In this document: positions 45,346 through 58,418 of the stretch, piece after piece
Numbering within the stretch: position 1 is the stretch's first letter
How the letters are laid out: every line of letters begins with the position of its first letter
NCBI RefSeq assembly: GCF_004379255.2
Contig: NC_056040.1
Span: 27,928,852 to 27,992,851 of the forward strand
Direction of reading: 5' to 3'
Source of the DNA: Salvia splendens
Taxonomy: Eukaryota > Streptophyta > Magnoliopsida > Lamiales > Lamiaceae
Length of the DNA: 64,000 bases
The notes under the pieces: model-generated
The model's input: only the letters and a program-made list of their open reading frames with translations
Told to the model about the DNA's origin: nothing
Databases searched by the model: none
Position numbers and translations under genes: made by a program

Positions 45346-46574
45346 GCCCACTCTAAAACCATATGTCAACACTAACAATGAGTTGCTGAGAGCAAAATTC
45401 TATTTGTAAACTGAAAAATGCCAAACCTACTAGAGGTTCCCTTGCTTTAGCTAAATTATTGGTTGTGTACAAATATTCCACAAAAGTACAATGACAAGTA
45501 CACTAACCATCCAGGAATGATGTTTAATGCTGAATGTTCCACCTGTTTCTCCATTAAATCAACAGTTAGTACTGAAGTGGTGCTGAAGTTTAGCAGCATA
45601 TGTTAAATATGTAGCTTTGGCAGTATAGATATGAATCCAATAGGTGTCTGATCAAGAACACCATTGTAAACATAAGAATAAGGAGACACAATTTGTTCAA
45701 TACTAAAATATATCTATTCAACAAATCAAGGTAAAAGTCAGATATAATGGGTTATTGATTAACAGAAACTAACATTAGTTTCCCGTCTCCCCATCCCACA
45801 CAGACATAAATAGAACTATGCCAGTCAAAATGCTGCTCGGAAAAGGACAACCCTACTATACCACAATCAGAACACAGATCCCACACAATCTTGGTTGTCT
45901 TCAAAATCTACCCTTTTCCAGTCTATTCTATATAACTTATACTCTTGTAATTGTAAATATGTTTCACCTGCACCAATAGCAAAATTCCAATATTAGAATG
46001 TTTATGCTAAAATATGTGATTCACAATTTGCAAGGAAAGAAGTAAGCATTAAGTTTATTAATCATTTAGATAATAAAGGCAGAAGAATTTACTTATGATG
46101 GTTCTTGCTCAAGTTTTTATGTGATATTGATTGAAATGGTTCTGGAGCCGCTCGTCAGCGTAACAGATGTAAAAAATGTTGTTCTTCTGGTGTAAAAAGC
46201 AATCAAAGACTACAAGTAAGATTGATTAAAGTGGGTTGGTAAAGAAAGACTATTTACAAATGGGATAAATCACACCATACTATATATATATTGAGGAAAA
46301 TATCAATCATTGCATACCTTAACTCCATGTTATCTTTCCTCGTGGAAATGACATGTTGATCTGCACTACAAGCCAGTAGGACAAGCTCACCTAAATAAAC
46401 AATGGTAGAGCATATCTTATGTCAATTACCTAAATATGAGGGAAAATCAACATACCATAAGTGTGATGGTTTAACAATCAAAACATCCTGAAAATAAGCA
46501 TTATGCAAGTAATATTGATCTTTGAAATTATGAACCTGTTCAAGTGTCAGAGATTTGGTGACCTCATCATTCCC
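45346..46574. other. Unassigned interior of Tekay-B
   Basis: AT-rich, no ORFs. Its position and the orientation of the neighbouring fragment suggest more antisense intron from the myosin-like locus, but I found no further exon match. Confidence 0.4.
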
Positions 46575-46901
46575 GCTCGTATCCTAGAAACAGTCGGCCC
46601 TGTGGCGTACAGATTAACACTTCCGCCGAGCTTCGGAAATGTGCACAATGTTTTTCATGTGTCACAATTGAGGAAATATGTGTTCGACCCCAAACATATA
46701 GTTCACCAAGAAGATCTGGTGTTAGAACCGGATTTGAGCTATGAAGAAAGGCCAGAAGCAATATTGGATCGAAAAGTGAAAGAGTTGAGGAATAAAGCTA
46801 TTACGACAGTGAAAGTTCTACGGAAGTATCACGGACACGAGGAAGCGACGTGGGAACTTGAAGACATAATGAATGAGAAGTACCCGAAGCTTTTTGATTG
46901 A
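46575..46901 (+). pseudogene. Tekay-B integrase C-terminus and chromodomain-like tail
   Basis: About 108 codons matching the end of the Tekay-A polyprotein: ILETVGPVAYRLTLPPSFG, VFHVSQLRKYVFDPKH, YEERPEAILDRKV, then YHGHEEATWELED and YPKLF, ending at TGA 46899-46901. Unlike Tekay-A this segment is free of stops. Everything upstream of it in gag-pol is absent; the ORF's nominal start at 46503 lies in foreign sequence. Confidence 0.88.
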
Positions 46902-46933
46902 CTCAAGCAAAATTTCGGGATGAAATATTTGTT

Positions 46934-46946
46934 AAGGAGGGTAGAA
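46934..46946 (+). other. Tekay-B polypurine tract
   Basis: AAGGAGGGTAGAA directly before the 3' LTR, one difference from that of Tekay-A. Confidence 0.85.
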
Positions 46947-47613
46947 TGTAATGACCGCCCTTTTGGCATCTGATAGACGATGATAAAGTCGAACAAATAA
47001 ATTCTAATACCTAATTTTGGACTTCGGAATGGAAGTACTTATTTTCTTTTCGTAAACGCGTAGTGTTGTTAATTCGCAAAAGAAAGAAAATCTAAAGTGA
47101 TACACGAGCAAACTAAAACAAATTCGCGTCTTTTTATATCTCCAATTGAACAATACACACTCATACAAGAAAAATACTAAGAACTTGATTCTTTCTTTAT
47201 TACATATACTTCAACATTTGTGCCTACAAAAGAAAGGTATACACATGGGAAAGACAAAGGGGGACTCGCTCTCCCTTAGAGCCAGGTCACGCACCACGCC
47301 GAGTCCGGAGCGACCTTTGGACCGAGAGATTATAAACCACGAGATAGGCTATTGCCTCCAAAACCTACAATATGGAAACCTGAGTTAAAGCAAGACCAAT
47401 AGGACAACTAGCAGACTAAGTTAAAAGGGAAAACCTGCTGCATAACAGAAGGAAACAAATGGAAATGGACAGCGAGACCTTTTCAGAGAGAGTAATAGGG
47501 ACTCACCCAAATGGGGCAGCCGCAGTAGTGCAGCAACCTGCATCCCAGTCTTTGTCCAGCCGGCCTTTCCACCCCAGCGGCTGTAGGTACTCTGCAAGGC
47601 TGCATTTGACCAA

Positions 47614-47673
47614 CTCGTACCCTCATTTTGCACCTGCCACTGCCTCGTACCCTCATTTTGCACCTGCCACTGC
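47614..47673 (+). repeat. 30-bp tandem duplication
   Basis: Two perfect 30-bp copies beginning CTCGTACCCTCATTTTGC. Confidence 0.9.
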
Positions 47674-48002
47674 CGAGAATATCAGTTACAAATCCCTGCC
47701 ATTTCTTAAGCACCTGCCACAAGGAACAAACTCCATAAATAAACCAGAGTACTAAGCACCCACAAGGTGCCGAAAGCAGTTAAAGTTGCAGCAAGATAAG
47801 AACAAAGATACAGCAGCCCTGTTAAGAGCACCAAGTACATCAAGACTTGTCTATAAAAACCCTTCACACTCATGGGATTTTCCTCCCACTCCACTTGACA
47901 TTTCAGCCACATAACCAACTCAAAGTGTAGGAGTCGAGTGAGTGAAGGAGAGTGTCCAGCAAGAGTATTCTTGCACCGAGGCAGCCACATAGGGGGGAAA
48001 CA

Positions 48003-48070
48003 ACATCCATGTCTCTACCAAGTTGATCTCATATACACATCCATGTCTCTACCAAGTTGATCTCATATCA
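48003..48070 (+). repeat. 34-bp tandem duplication
   Basis: Two copies beginning ACATCCATGTCTCTACC, 34 bp apart. Confidence 0.88.
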
Positions 48071-50075
48071 TCATATAGTGGCCCTAGAACTAGAAACAAT
48101 AAACCACTGCCTTTACATCAAGATCATCATCTTACTTAGTACTCACAGTATAAGAATGCTCAAATTTATACAAGTTCCATTTAAATTACTAAAACCCCAA
48201 ACATGCTGCCTCGAAAACTCAAGTAGAGTATTAGCCAAATTCAGACCACTCTCCAAGATAGCATAACTAGTCGGCCTTACTACCAAATCTGAGAATGAAT
48301 GGAACTTTAGATTCAGGTCACATACCAGCTGAGCATAATACTTTAACATCATAAAATAACTATTCAGGAAAAAAGCCTAAAATCGAACAAGACCCATTTA
48401 ACTACTCAAAGTTAACCCCGGTGCTCAAGCAAGTAAGACGAGAGGGAAATGATGGAGACTTAGCTCTGGCCGACGAAGGCGACAACGAGCCAGACGTCGG
48501 TGGGCTGAGGCGGCGCTGAGTACCGAAAAGGGGGGGAATGACTTGGGTCGGCGTCGACCGAACGCCGTAAATCATTACCGGACTATGTGGCAACACAGGA
48601 CGACGCGGCAGAAGAGACTATCGCAGGCGGCAAGATTGGGCCGACGGACTTGGGGAGTATTTTGGGCCAGTGCAATTTTAATTGGGCCACTACAAATAAA
48701 TTCCTTTGGGCCATGAATTAAATTTAGTTTTGGGCCTGCTTTTAATTCGTCAGGCCGCCGAATTAAATGTTATTCGGCCGTAGTCTCTCTTATTTGGATT
48801 GGGCCGTGATAAATAAAGAAAAAAAAAGTTAGTCACGTTAACACAATGTCCAATAAATGATTAAATTGGACTTATATTAATTTTTAAGCAAAGTAAGTAT
48901 TTTTACGTTAATTAAGTATTTAAATCCAAGAGGATTTAAATTTGAAAATGGACTTATGATAATCATGAGCCACTAATTAAAACATCAAATTTGATTTATA
49001 GACCCTCCTAATGTCTTACCAAAATTAAATAATGGATAGCCGCTATTTAATTTCGCGGAAATAAGGTTAAGATGTTTAGAATTTAACCAGTGTACGAATA
49101 ATCCGCCGAATGCCCAAATAATTAAATCATTTGATATAATTAATGATTAAAGATTTTATGGCTTTAGGAAGAAAGGAAATAAAGATGATCACATGCCTAG
49201 GAATGCATACATGCTAGAAATAATTACTTAGGTCTAATATAAGTATTATTTGTCTATAAGACAAACGTCATCACAAGACAAGTAAAAGCAAGTCGAGGAA
49301 CGCTCGTTTGAGAATTTAAGCAAACGAGGTGGGCTTTTCTTTCAAAATGTAATTTTATGTGAAACATGAATATATTTTTTTGAATGAGTGTCATGCCACG
49401 TTTGTTTTATGATTACCTATCTGTTGGCTATGCCAAACATGTTAAATCGAATTTTGGTCCCAATAGGGCAGCAAACCCTACTCGGACTAGTGTACACATA
49501 TGGGACTGTGTGCTAGCTTTCGAGTTAGCCGGTCCAGTGACTGTCGTGGAATGTGGCCACATTCCCGGTTCACATAAGATCAGTTATGGTATGTTATGTT
49601 ATGTGACTGCGTAGTCAAGTTTATGAAATGATAAAGGATTTGGTGACCCCGGGAATTATTTCAAATAAAAACCCAGCGCTCACTTAACTATGACTAACAA
49701 CTAAATGAGAACTGTTTTTGGCACTAAGTCCACTGGGTATATCAAATACTCAGCCCTATATGTTTATTTTGTGAACGTGCAGGTTGATCGTGATCGAAGC
49801 GAGAAGGTGTTGGGAGAGACTTATAAATAAGTAGCTAGGTAACTGATTTAATATGTCTCCATACATATGACTTTGTCTTGGAACCTTCCGCTGCATATGA
49901 ATGTTGTTTAAGGGAAACTATGTACCCATTTCGATACTTTGATTTTGACATAGCCTCGTACCCTCTTGCCTTCGGGATTAAATATTTCTTTTTATGAAGG
50001 GTTTATGATTATTCAAGTTATTATAGTTGCGAATATACCTACGCTCACTAGCACTAGGGAGTTGTGGTCGTGACA

Positions 50076-50818
50076 GTTGCTAATATAAGATTGACGACCT
50101 TAGTGTGTAATCTACTTTGTGCTGCATGGATAATATTTATGTGACTCGTTCTAGTTAAGCATGAATTGTGCTAGGGTGTTGTATTTGGAACTTGTAAAAA
50201 CCATAACTGTGAAAGCATGTCCATAGAATTCTCTTCTCTCATATGTTTTCCTCATGTGTTAATTCGCAATTGTTTATTTGTTTTCTTTTAAATTGCTTAT
50301 TTATTGTTTTTCAACATTCAAAACGTCTCTAAATAGTGAAAGAAGCATAGTCTTAGATAGACAGTGACCATATTCCTTGTGTTTGATATCCATGTGCGTA
50401 CCCTTAGCTATATTATATTTGCCTTGTATACTTACAAGTAGTTGTAGTGCTAAAAAATAGTGCATTAGCTCCCTTTTGACCGGTTGGTGAAGATTGAGGA
50501 GATCCTTGGCCCTGTGTAGTTGCATGTGCAACCTAGCCATATTCCAATCTTCTGAACTTCTCTTTTACTTGCTAGTTTTGTTACTGGTTCTTGCATTTAC
50601 CAAATTGTATGCTTAAGTGTGCAGGGATTTCAGGTGATGAACAACTTGGAGTCAGAACTAGTTATGGTGTTTGACTAAAGCTAGGGTTTTTTCTTGTATC
50701 TACATCTTGTATCTTGTTTCTATCTTTTGTCCTTGGCCGGTTCAATTGTGGGATTGACCATCTCACTATTGCGGTGTAACAAGAGAGGTTTCGGTGTTTA
50801 GTGAATCCCATCAATCTG
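50076..50818. other. Unassigned, possibly old LTR sequence
   Basis: No ORF. The style of the stretch around GTGCGTACCCTTAGC (50395) and ACTTACAAGTAGTTG resembles the ends of plant LTRs, but no boundaries can be drawn. Confidence 0.35.
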
Positions 50819-52204
50819 GTTCCACTTTTAACCCAAGGCGAGAAGAATTAATTTTATCGCATTGGTGTTTATTTATGCATTTATAAGATGTTTCTCAAAC
50901 ATTTAAATGTATAAGCAGCAAATAAGTCTAATTCTTCTGCATAGTAGACTGGTCGTGAACGACGTTCACAGAAGGTGACGCAGTCGGTCCTTTGTAGAAG
51001 AGAAATAGAATTTCACAGTCTAGATAGGCTTTGGCTACCTATCGTGAAAGGTTGCAGTGTCAGTCCGCATGTTTCCTTTCCTTAGGAAATAAACGACACT
51101 GGTGTGCTATAGCACTGAAGGATCTAACAGTTGAGATAAGTCTTTCTTGCTATTTACTGAAAGACGAGGTCTTGGTGATTGTTATTTCTTAATCATTGTT
51201 GATATAACATTGAGCATACGATATTGGTTATGCACTACTTTGATTTATCAAATGGTGCAGATTTTTCGCAATCCAAAAATCCTGATATCTTGGGTAGTGG
51301 TGATTAATGTCTAGAGGTGCTAGTATTGTTATTGCAATGAATCATGTGTTGGGTGAGTCCAGTTTGATAATATCCTCAAGAGGTGTTCGAAAAAGGTTTT
51401 GTTATTCAGAAACCCGGCCGGTTGGAATTTATTCCAGAATAATAAATAAAGATTTTGAACTAGACAACTCTTGGAAAAAGATATTAATTAATTAAAGTCA
51501 AATATCAGGCTTAAATTAATTAATGGATATTTATATCTTAAACACGGGAAATAATAAATTAAAGAGGTAAAGCCCGGATTACTCGTAATTTGGGATTGGA
51601 CGGGTAGTCAATATTATTTTATTGTAGTGGCTGATAATAATATTCTGTTGGACTTGTATTAAATTGTGGCTCAATTTAAAAGTCCAACAGGTTTGGCCCA
51701 AGTCCGACCTCCATTGATCCCTAATCTGGTCCATCATAACAATATATATAAAGGAGATTAGGGAGAAGACAAATTAATTAATTTTTCAAAAATTTCGTTC
51801 CTCTCTCTCTCCAGAAGAAACGATTTTTTCAGTTCTCTCCAGATATGAAATTCTGTCTTCTTTCTAATCAAGCCCCTTTCGATTCTGACAAGCTTTGCCC
51901 ACCCAAAGGTTAGATTCTGAGTTCGGGATACAGATTAGAAGATTCTTGGTTGAGTACGAAGAACATCACGTGGAGAAGGCGCAAGCAATCGACGATTCTT
52001 TGGAGAATCAGATCGGTAATTCTAAACTGTAGGAATTCATGTTTTAGGTTTTAATTCCTTTTACGTGAATTATGTGCGTTCTTGGATGCAATTCTGTGTT
52101 TAACATGTAGTTAATTAATCCCATAATCGGTCAAATAGATCTGTATGTATGATTTATTTGTGAATGCATGACTTCCGCTGTGCAAGGGGCTCCAAACCCC
52201 AGCA
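50819..52204 (+). repeat. Copia-3 5' LTR, truncated
   Basis: Starts within the LTR at TCCACTTTTAACCC (compare 58500 on) and ends CCCCAGCA. The only difference from the 3' LTR that I see in the 90-bp overlap is one transition. Confidence 0.9.
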
Positions 52205-52206
52205 AT

Positions 52207-52219
52207 TGGTATCAGAGCC
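52207..52219 (+). other. Copia-3 primer binding site
   Basis: TGGTATCAGAGCC, two bases after the LTR. Confidence 0.93.
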
Positions 52220-55029
52220 AATTTTTGGCTCTGATTATGTGGATTAATTTCATGTTATGTGAATTGCTTGAATGCATATTTTTTTCGCGGGTTTGTGTTT
52301 GTTTTTTATCTGTTCAAAAACATGGACGAAGGGACGCGAAGGCGAGACCGCAGAGATCAGTTTCGTGAACGGCGGAATCAAATTCCATATTCATTATGTT
52401 GACATAATGATTACGGACTGATTTTTGATGTGTTATGTGAATATGATTTGAATTAACAATTTTATTCTGGTTGATGATATCAAATTTGGTAGAGCCGTGG
52501 AGAATAATTTGCATATAGCTGAATTTGGATTCCCCTTTTTTTTGTGTGATCCAAATATCACCGCAAATTTCGTTGCGTCGGTTGCAATAATTTCGCGTGA
52601 ACATGTAATCAATTCGCGTCGTTGAGAATTGCACCACGATGTTCGCGGGGACGGCCTTAACAGCCAGGGGAGGTGCAGCTGTGAATTGGAGCAGGCTGTA
52701 GCGGTGCCGGGCAGGTTGCTACAACAGCGGCATTCCGATCAGTGACGTTGAACTCTCCAACGCGATGTAACTGGCAGCAGCAGCCTCCAAGCAGCCAAGC
52801 CCGACAGATTGGACAGTTCGACGGTGCAGCGGCAAAGGGCTGGCTGCAAGATGTTGAGCAGCTCACGACGGGTGGCTGGGTGACCTCGTGCAGCAGCGTA
52901 CGCAGCTCAACGGCGGTGTGCCTGCGGCAGAAACGGGGCAGCAGCGGCTGTAGTCCGAGAGGGAGCTTGTTGGTGGCGTCTCCGAGCTCGTGTGGGAGCG
53001 CAGCTTTCCAAATTAGTTAGGGTTTCCCAAATCCTAGGAACTAATTTGGAGAAAATTTCGAAATTAGTTAGGTTTCCTAAACCCTATGAACTAATTTCGG
53101 ATAGATTCAAGATTAATTGTGAATAAGAATTGAGTATATCTAAAATTTAATCTTAATTAAATTATGGATTAATTGAATATTTATCATTATTTTATGGATT
53201 TAGATAGATTAAATTCTACTAGATAAATCCTAGATAAATTAGGATAGTTATAATTAATTTTATTTTGTCTTATGGATTTATATAGATTTAATTCATGTAA
53301 ATAAATCCTAGATAGACTAGATATATTAATTAAGTTTGGATTGTATCCTTATTTTATGGATTTAGATATATTTAATTATATCTAGAGAAATCCTAGATAA
53401 ATTTGGATGAATAATTAAATTTATTTCTGTCGTATGGATTTAGATAGATTTTATTCTGTCCTGTTGAATCCTTGATTGACTAAGATAAATATTAATTAAG
53501 TTTATCCATATCTTGTAGATATTCATAAATCTATATCTATCTAGAATATATCTTAGTAGATTTGGATAATTAAAATCTATGTTTATCTTTATCTTGTGGA
53601 TATTCATAGAATTAATTCTATTTAGAAAATATCCTAGTAGATTTAGATAATTAAATGTATCTCTATCTTATAGATATTGATAGATTTATATCTATCTAGA
53701 ATATATCTTGAAGATTTAGATAATTGTTAATCCAGTATTGTAATTATCTTTTGGATTTAAGATAGATTTAGTTCTATCTAGTTAAATCATAGTTGAATTA
53801 ATTAATATTAATTTATTTTATCCTAATTTTATGGATATAAATAGATTTATTTCTATTTAGAAAATATCCTAGATAAATTTGGATAAAGATAATACAAGAT
53901 AATCCTAATCTAATTGGATTTTGATAAAGTTAATTTTATCTAGATAAATCCTAATAGATATGATATATTCTAGTTTCTTATTCTAAATAATTTAAGATTT
54001 TCTTAAATCTTAGAGTGATTGGATTTTATCTTATGGATTTGGATAGATTTGTTTCTATCCTGAAATATCCTAGTATGATTTTGATAATGATAATCCAAGA
54101 TCAGTCTTATCTTGAATTTAAGGATTTGATTTTATTCTTACAAAATCTAGAATAATCCCAAAAAAATGATTTAAATAGATTCAACTCTGTCTAGATAAAT
54201 CCTAAATTAATTTGGATAGTCATTATCTAAGATAAATTTATCAAATCCGAAATTCGTATTTTGGATAAGATAAGGAATTAATTATTTATTTAAATCTCCC
54301 TAGATTTATTAAATAATTTCAATAATTATCCAGTGTGATTAATCACCATGAATTAAATGGATTTATCTATTTATTTGGTGTTAATATGTTTCAAGTGAAT
54401 TATCTGTCTTATCTACTTATGTGATAATTATGCAAAAGCCATATTTAAAATGACTAAGCGATAATTACAACAGTGTGTTGTATATGGTCTCCATAAATTG
54501 GTCTATATATGAAGCAGTTTCTAATATTATCGTGACCCACCTTGGTGTGAGCAATAATCCTACGAAATAGCAAGTTCATAAGATTAGACTTCTTTATAGT
54601 AGGTTGCTTAAACTAGAAGCTTGTTTCTAATATTATCGCGACCCACCCTAGTGGGAGCCATAATCCTACGAAATTGCAAGTTCGTATGTTGAAGCATATT
54701 TATAAGATAGCTATGGAATTTTGTTAGTGGCGTACGACCTTCCCTAGAAGGAGTATCAAAATAGAAATGGAATTCCTAGATGCAAATATTTATGGTAAAT
54801 GCTTAGGAAATATTTGGCGGCCATGCCACCTTAGTGGTCTCTGGACTATCCGTCGGTATTGTGACGAGGAAATTGTTGGAATCCGAATTTGTATGACCTC
54901 CCTAGAGGCGTACTTATTTTGGTTTTCACGGTTGCGAGATACATAAATTGTTTTGTGGTTGTTTGCGATAATGTATTAAGCATAGTATGTGATAAATAGT
55001 TTTATTTCTTCTCAGCCAAATTCTTAATA
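52220..55029 (+). other. Copia-3 leader
   Basis: 2.8 kb without a conserved ORF: GC-rich block 52640-53015, AT-rich degenerate repeats 53100-54300 (unit rich in ATCCTAGATAAATT and TATGGATTTAGATAGATT), then a hairpin zone 54480-54910 and a pyrimidine-rich TTTCTTCTCAG before the gag ATG at 55030. Confidence 0.75.
54531..54908 (+). other. Hairpin-rich leader zone (Copia-3)
   Basis: Stem-loops with the same CCTA loop but different, still complementary stems: CCCAC-CCTA-GTGGG (54642-54655), CCTTC-CCTA-GAAGG (54738-54751) and CCTC-CCTA-GAGG (54897-54908). Also GCCAC-CTTA-GTGGT (54825-54838) and a weaker CAC-CTTG-GTG (54538-54547). Most are preceded by GACC or GACCC. Confidence 0.6.
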
Positions 55030-58000
55030 ATGTCTGCGAACCTTAAAGAAATCAAACTCGAAGGCCAAAATTATGTAAACTGGAAATATTAAATGGATAA
55101 GATTCTCATTGCTGAAAACTTAAAGTTTGTACTCATCATGTCCTCCATTTCCTCGATAAAATTCTACAAAGAAAGTTTGAAAATGCATTTTATGCATGTA
55201 CTCGATAAGTTCTTTGAGGAAGAAGGTCAAACTAATTTCTTTAAGTAGTGAGATAAGTCTTGGTTTATACCGATGATAAAGGAATATCCAATGAGGACGT
55301 TGTCCAGATTCTATTGGAACATCCAAAAGAGATAGAAAGATTTGATGAATCTTCTGATTCAGTTACTCAAATAGTTTCTACACTCAGTTCATCGCCAAAT
55401 GTAATAGGAAGTGGGTACAAGAAGGTTGTTACTGAAAAGTTGGAAACCTTCAGCATTGTATTCACTTTATTACTTTTGGAGAAAGATAACATGATAGCTG
55501 ACGAATTCATCAAGGATGCATCCTTCCTATGTCTTAGTTCAATCGAACAGAAGACTAGCAATGGAAAGAGGGAAGAGCTGAATTGTCATCAATGCCTGCT
55601 AAAAACAAGAAAGGTGAGAAAAATTTGGTGAAAAGGCAAAGAGAAGATGCATTGTAAGTCGGATTGACCTCTTATATAGAAGGACAATGGCTTAGATAAC
55701 AATGCAACTTTTAAAGGAGAGATCTACACCCAGTTGGGCAGTTGTTGCACTGTGAGCTATTTATTTATGCTCACTTTATTGTTTTGTTTTGATGTTAGTG
55801 GTTTTGTTTTATTGGTACAGTCTTGTTTAGAATGAATTTATATTCAGTTTCTAAACTCATTTATGATTCTACGATGTTCAATTTCATTTTATAATGCTTG
55901 CATTATTGAGAAATGTGGATCGAATATCTATCATAGTACCATAGAAAAACAAATCATACATCAGTATCTAAACAATATAATTGCAAAAAGATTGAGTTTA
56001 ACATGACAGTTCAACTTCTTAAACAATGAATGATAAAGTATTTATGGTACTTAAACATAAGGCCAAGAAAATACTTAGTCATTGTTCAAACTAATTTTGC
56101 CTAACTCAAGTGACTATCAAGATTTTAACAACTTGTTTGTTAAATAGCTTAAAGGTCAAGTAAGTCTGGTTGACGCACTATAAGTTAGAATCGTTGGTGG
56201 TTCAAGGGATTCAGAATACTTATAGAGATGCAACATAGAAAGACTAGTAAGTCTCAATGGTTTACACCATAGGAGACGAGCAAATGAGTTAAGATCAATA
56301 GTGGGAGTTAAATCCTAGTTGACTACTCCAAGCATTTTTCTAAAGAATGGGATAGTCATATAAGAAGATATCGAAGTCTCTCGAAGACAAGTTCGATAAG
56401 TGAACAGTTTTACTCAATAACACCTTATCATTGATGGGATATACGTTGGAAACAATGAGTTATACCTTAAAGAAACTACCATAACATCAGTACCTTCTAC
56501 AACACGCGAGTTGTGGACTAGAGGCAAGTCTAGTCCAGCACATCACAAGGTGTGGAGTTATTCCAACACATGTTTTGGAAAAGGTATCCAAGTAACTGGA
56601 GTTGTGTACTGAGGTATGTTTTAAGGTTGTCCCATATGATAGAAAAGGTACAGGTTTTATAATCTTCACGGCAAGATATGCGTTTGTTTACACGAATACT
56701 AGATTCTTTGATGAAGATTATGAGGAGAACTACAAGCCTAACACACATGATAATTCTCAAGATAATGAGAATATCTATTTTCCATCTTAACCAAGAAGTC
56801 ATACCATTAGAAACTTATGCACTAATAAAATCAACGTTTGTACCTAAGATTGTAAGAGTCGTGTCGTAGTGGGAGCGTTCTTTGCGAACATAATAAGTTC
56901 ATGGGTCTAAAAGAGTCTTAAGACTCAGTCTTAGATCAACTTGAACATAATCCATGTAACTACAAGGACGCAATGACTTATTCAGATAATCATTCTTGAT
57001 AAGATGATAGATTATGAATAACAATCTTAAATAGACAAGAATGTTTGCAAGACTTGCGATACTACCCATAGACTATTTCAGTCAATGGGAGCTAGTGGAC
57101 CTGCAAGTGTAAGCATGGATCTCAAAAGGCTAGAATAATGGCAAAGGGTTATACCCAGATAGAATTATATTCTCGCCTGCCATTTTTGCCTAAGTCGATC
57201 TGTATATTGTCTATTGTAGCCTACATAAATTAGGATGTATTTACTATGATTGTCAAGACAGTTTTCTTTAAGTAGAAGTCTTGAGGAGATCATCTGCATG
57301 GAACATCTTAATGGTTATGTAATACAGGACAAAAAAGTGCACTAAGAGGGTTGAAAGTGCACTATATTTGGTATTCTTGGTACTCTATGATGATGACATC
57401 TATAAAAGTTGATAAACAACTAAGAGGGTTATCTAGCGTAGGAAACTGATCGTCTACCCAGCTTAAGGATGATGGATTTAAGATACTCTAGTTACATTCT
57501 AAGCATCTGTGTCATTAGATTGCTAGAAAAAGAATGTATGTTTTCTTAAAGAATCCTACATCTACACAATACTTAGACACTTTAGCATTGAAAATTCCAA
57601 GAAAAGGTTTTTCTTTTTCTAGACGGAATTATTTTGTCTCTAGTCAAGTGTTTTTCGACATTGAATGAGATCAAGAAGAATGAGACAAGTTCCATAATTG
57701 GAAGTCTCATATATGTTATGATGTGTATTAAGTTAGATATTAGCTTTGTAATTGGCATAGAAGCATGATATCATTTTAACCATGGCCAAGGACATTGGAT
57801 TGGGTAAAGAATATACTATAGTACTTGAAGAAGACTAAACGGTATGCTCTAGTTTACCAGACATCCATGTTATGTCCTTTAGGTTACATCGACTCGATTT
57901 TATAATTGATTGATGATCGAGTTATCCTCTGACTATGTGTTAACGTTAGGAGTTGAAAACTGAGTCATGAAGGAGTGTGATTACATCACAGACTCTTTCA

Positions 58001-58400
58001 TGAAAATTACAAGTGTGGTTTCATCATAAACTACTAAGGTAGTTGTTAATCTCAGTAACTTCCAAATAGCTTTGACCGTGATTCCGAGTATGTGTATGAG
58101 TATTATATTTTGTTATAATTACTCTAGTCATATGTCTAACTCAAGGGAAACACGAGCCGATGAAGCTAAACAATCACATATAGCGGAAGTATGAAATTAA
58201 TTAAGGAAAAGTGCGTAGCAAGACATTATGGGTACCAAGATATCATCAGAGAACAACCAGGCAGAATTTTTTTTACAAAATGCCTATATGGTAACATGAT
58301 TTACACATGAGGTGAAAAGTATGGTAGTTCGATGTATCATGGTTCGAGACCTGCTTAGAGTACAAGTGGGAGAGTTTTGGCAGTGGGTATACTCGAATTT
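55030..58400 (+). pseudogene. Copia-3 gag-pol remnants
   Basis: Starts like Copia-2 gag (KEIKLEGQNYVNW) but hits a stop within 20 codons. Further recognisable scraps: TTRELWTRGKSSPAHHKVW near 56490 (integrase C-terminal ELWTGRKPN region), LSIVAYIN near 57200 (reverse transcriptase), and an RNase H end near 58160 (counterpart of the KASKHIERKY segment of Copia-2). Frames change every few dozen codons and stops are frequent throughout. The longest open stretch (55260-55631, 123 codons) is a gag-like remnant. Nothing functional can be encoded, in contrast to its well-preserved LTRs and leader. Confidence 0.75.
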
Positions 58401-58418
58401 TGAGTATAAGTGGGAGAT

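Larger units (their letters stand above)
39544..50075 (+). mobile_element. Tekay-B: rearranged Tekay-type element
   Basis: Two LTR copies with the same end GTTGTGGTCGTGACA (44963 and 50075) enclose a short interior with a degenerate PBS, an antisense myosin fragment and the integrase C-terminus. The 5' LTR is truncated at 39544 and interrupted by a 3.59-kb solo LTR. Nearly all gag-pol is gone. Confidence 0.8.
46947..50075 (+). repeat. Tekay-B 3' LTR, 3129 bp
   Basis: Begins TGTAATGACCGCCC and ends GTGGTCGTGACA. The first 1.3 kb (46947-48255) has no counterpart in the truncated 5' LTR, so I cannot exclude that part of it is an insertion. A 94-codon hydrophobic ORF on the minus strand (47990-47706) is not supported as a gene. 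Confidence 0.8.

Noticed and set aside
47706..47990. 94-codon hydrophobic minus-strand ORF
   Set aside because: Lies in LTR-associated sequence with no homology or start context I recognise; no second copy to test conservation.
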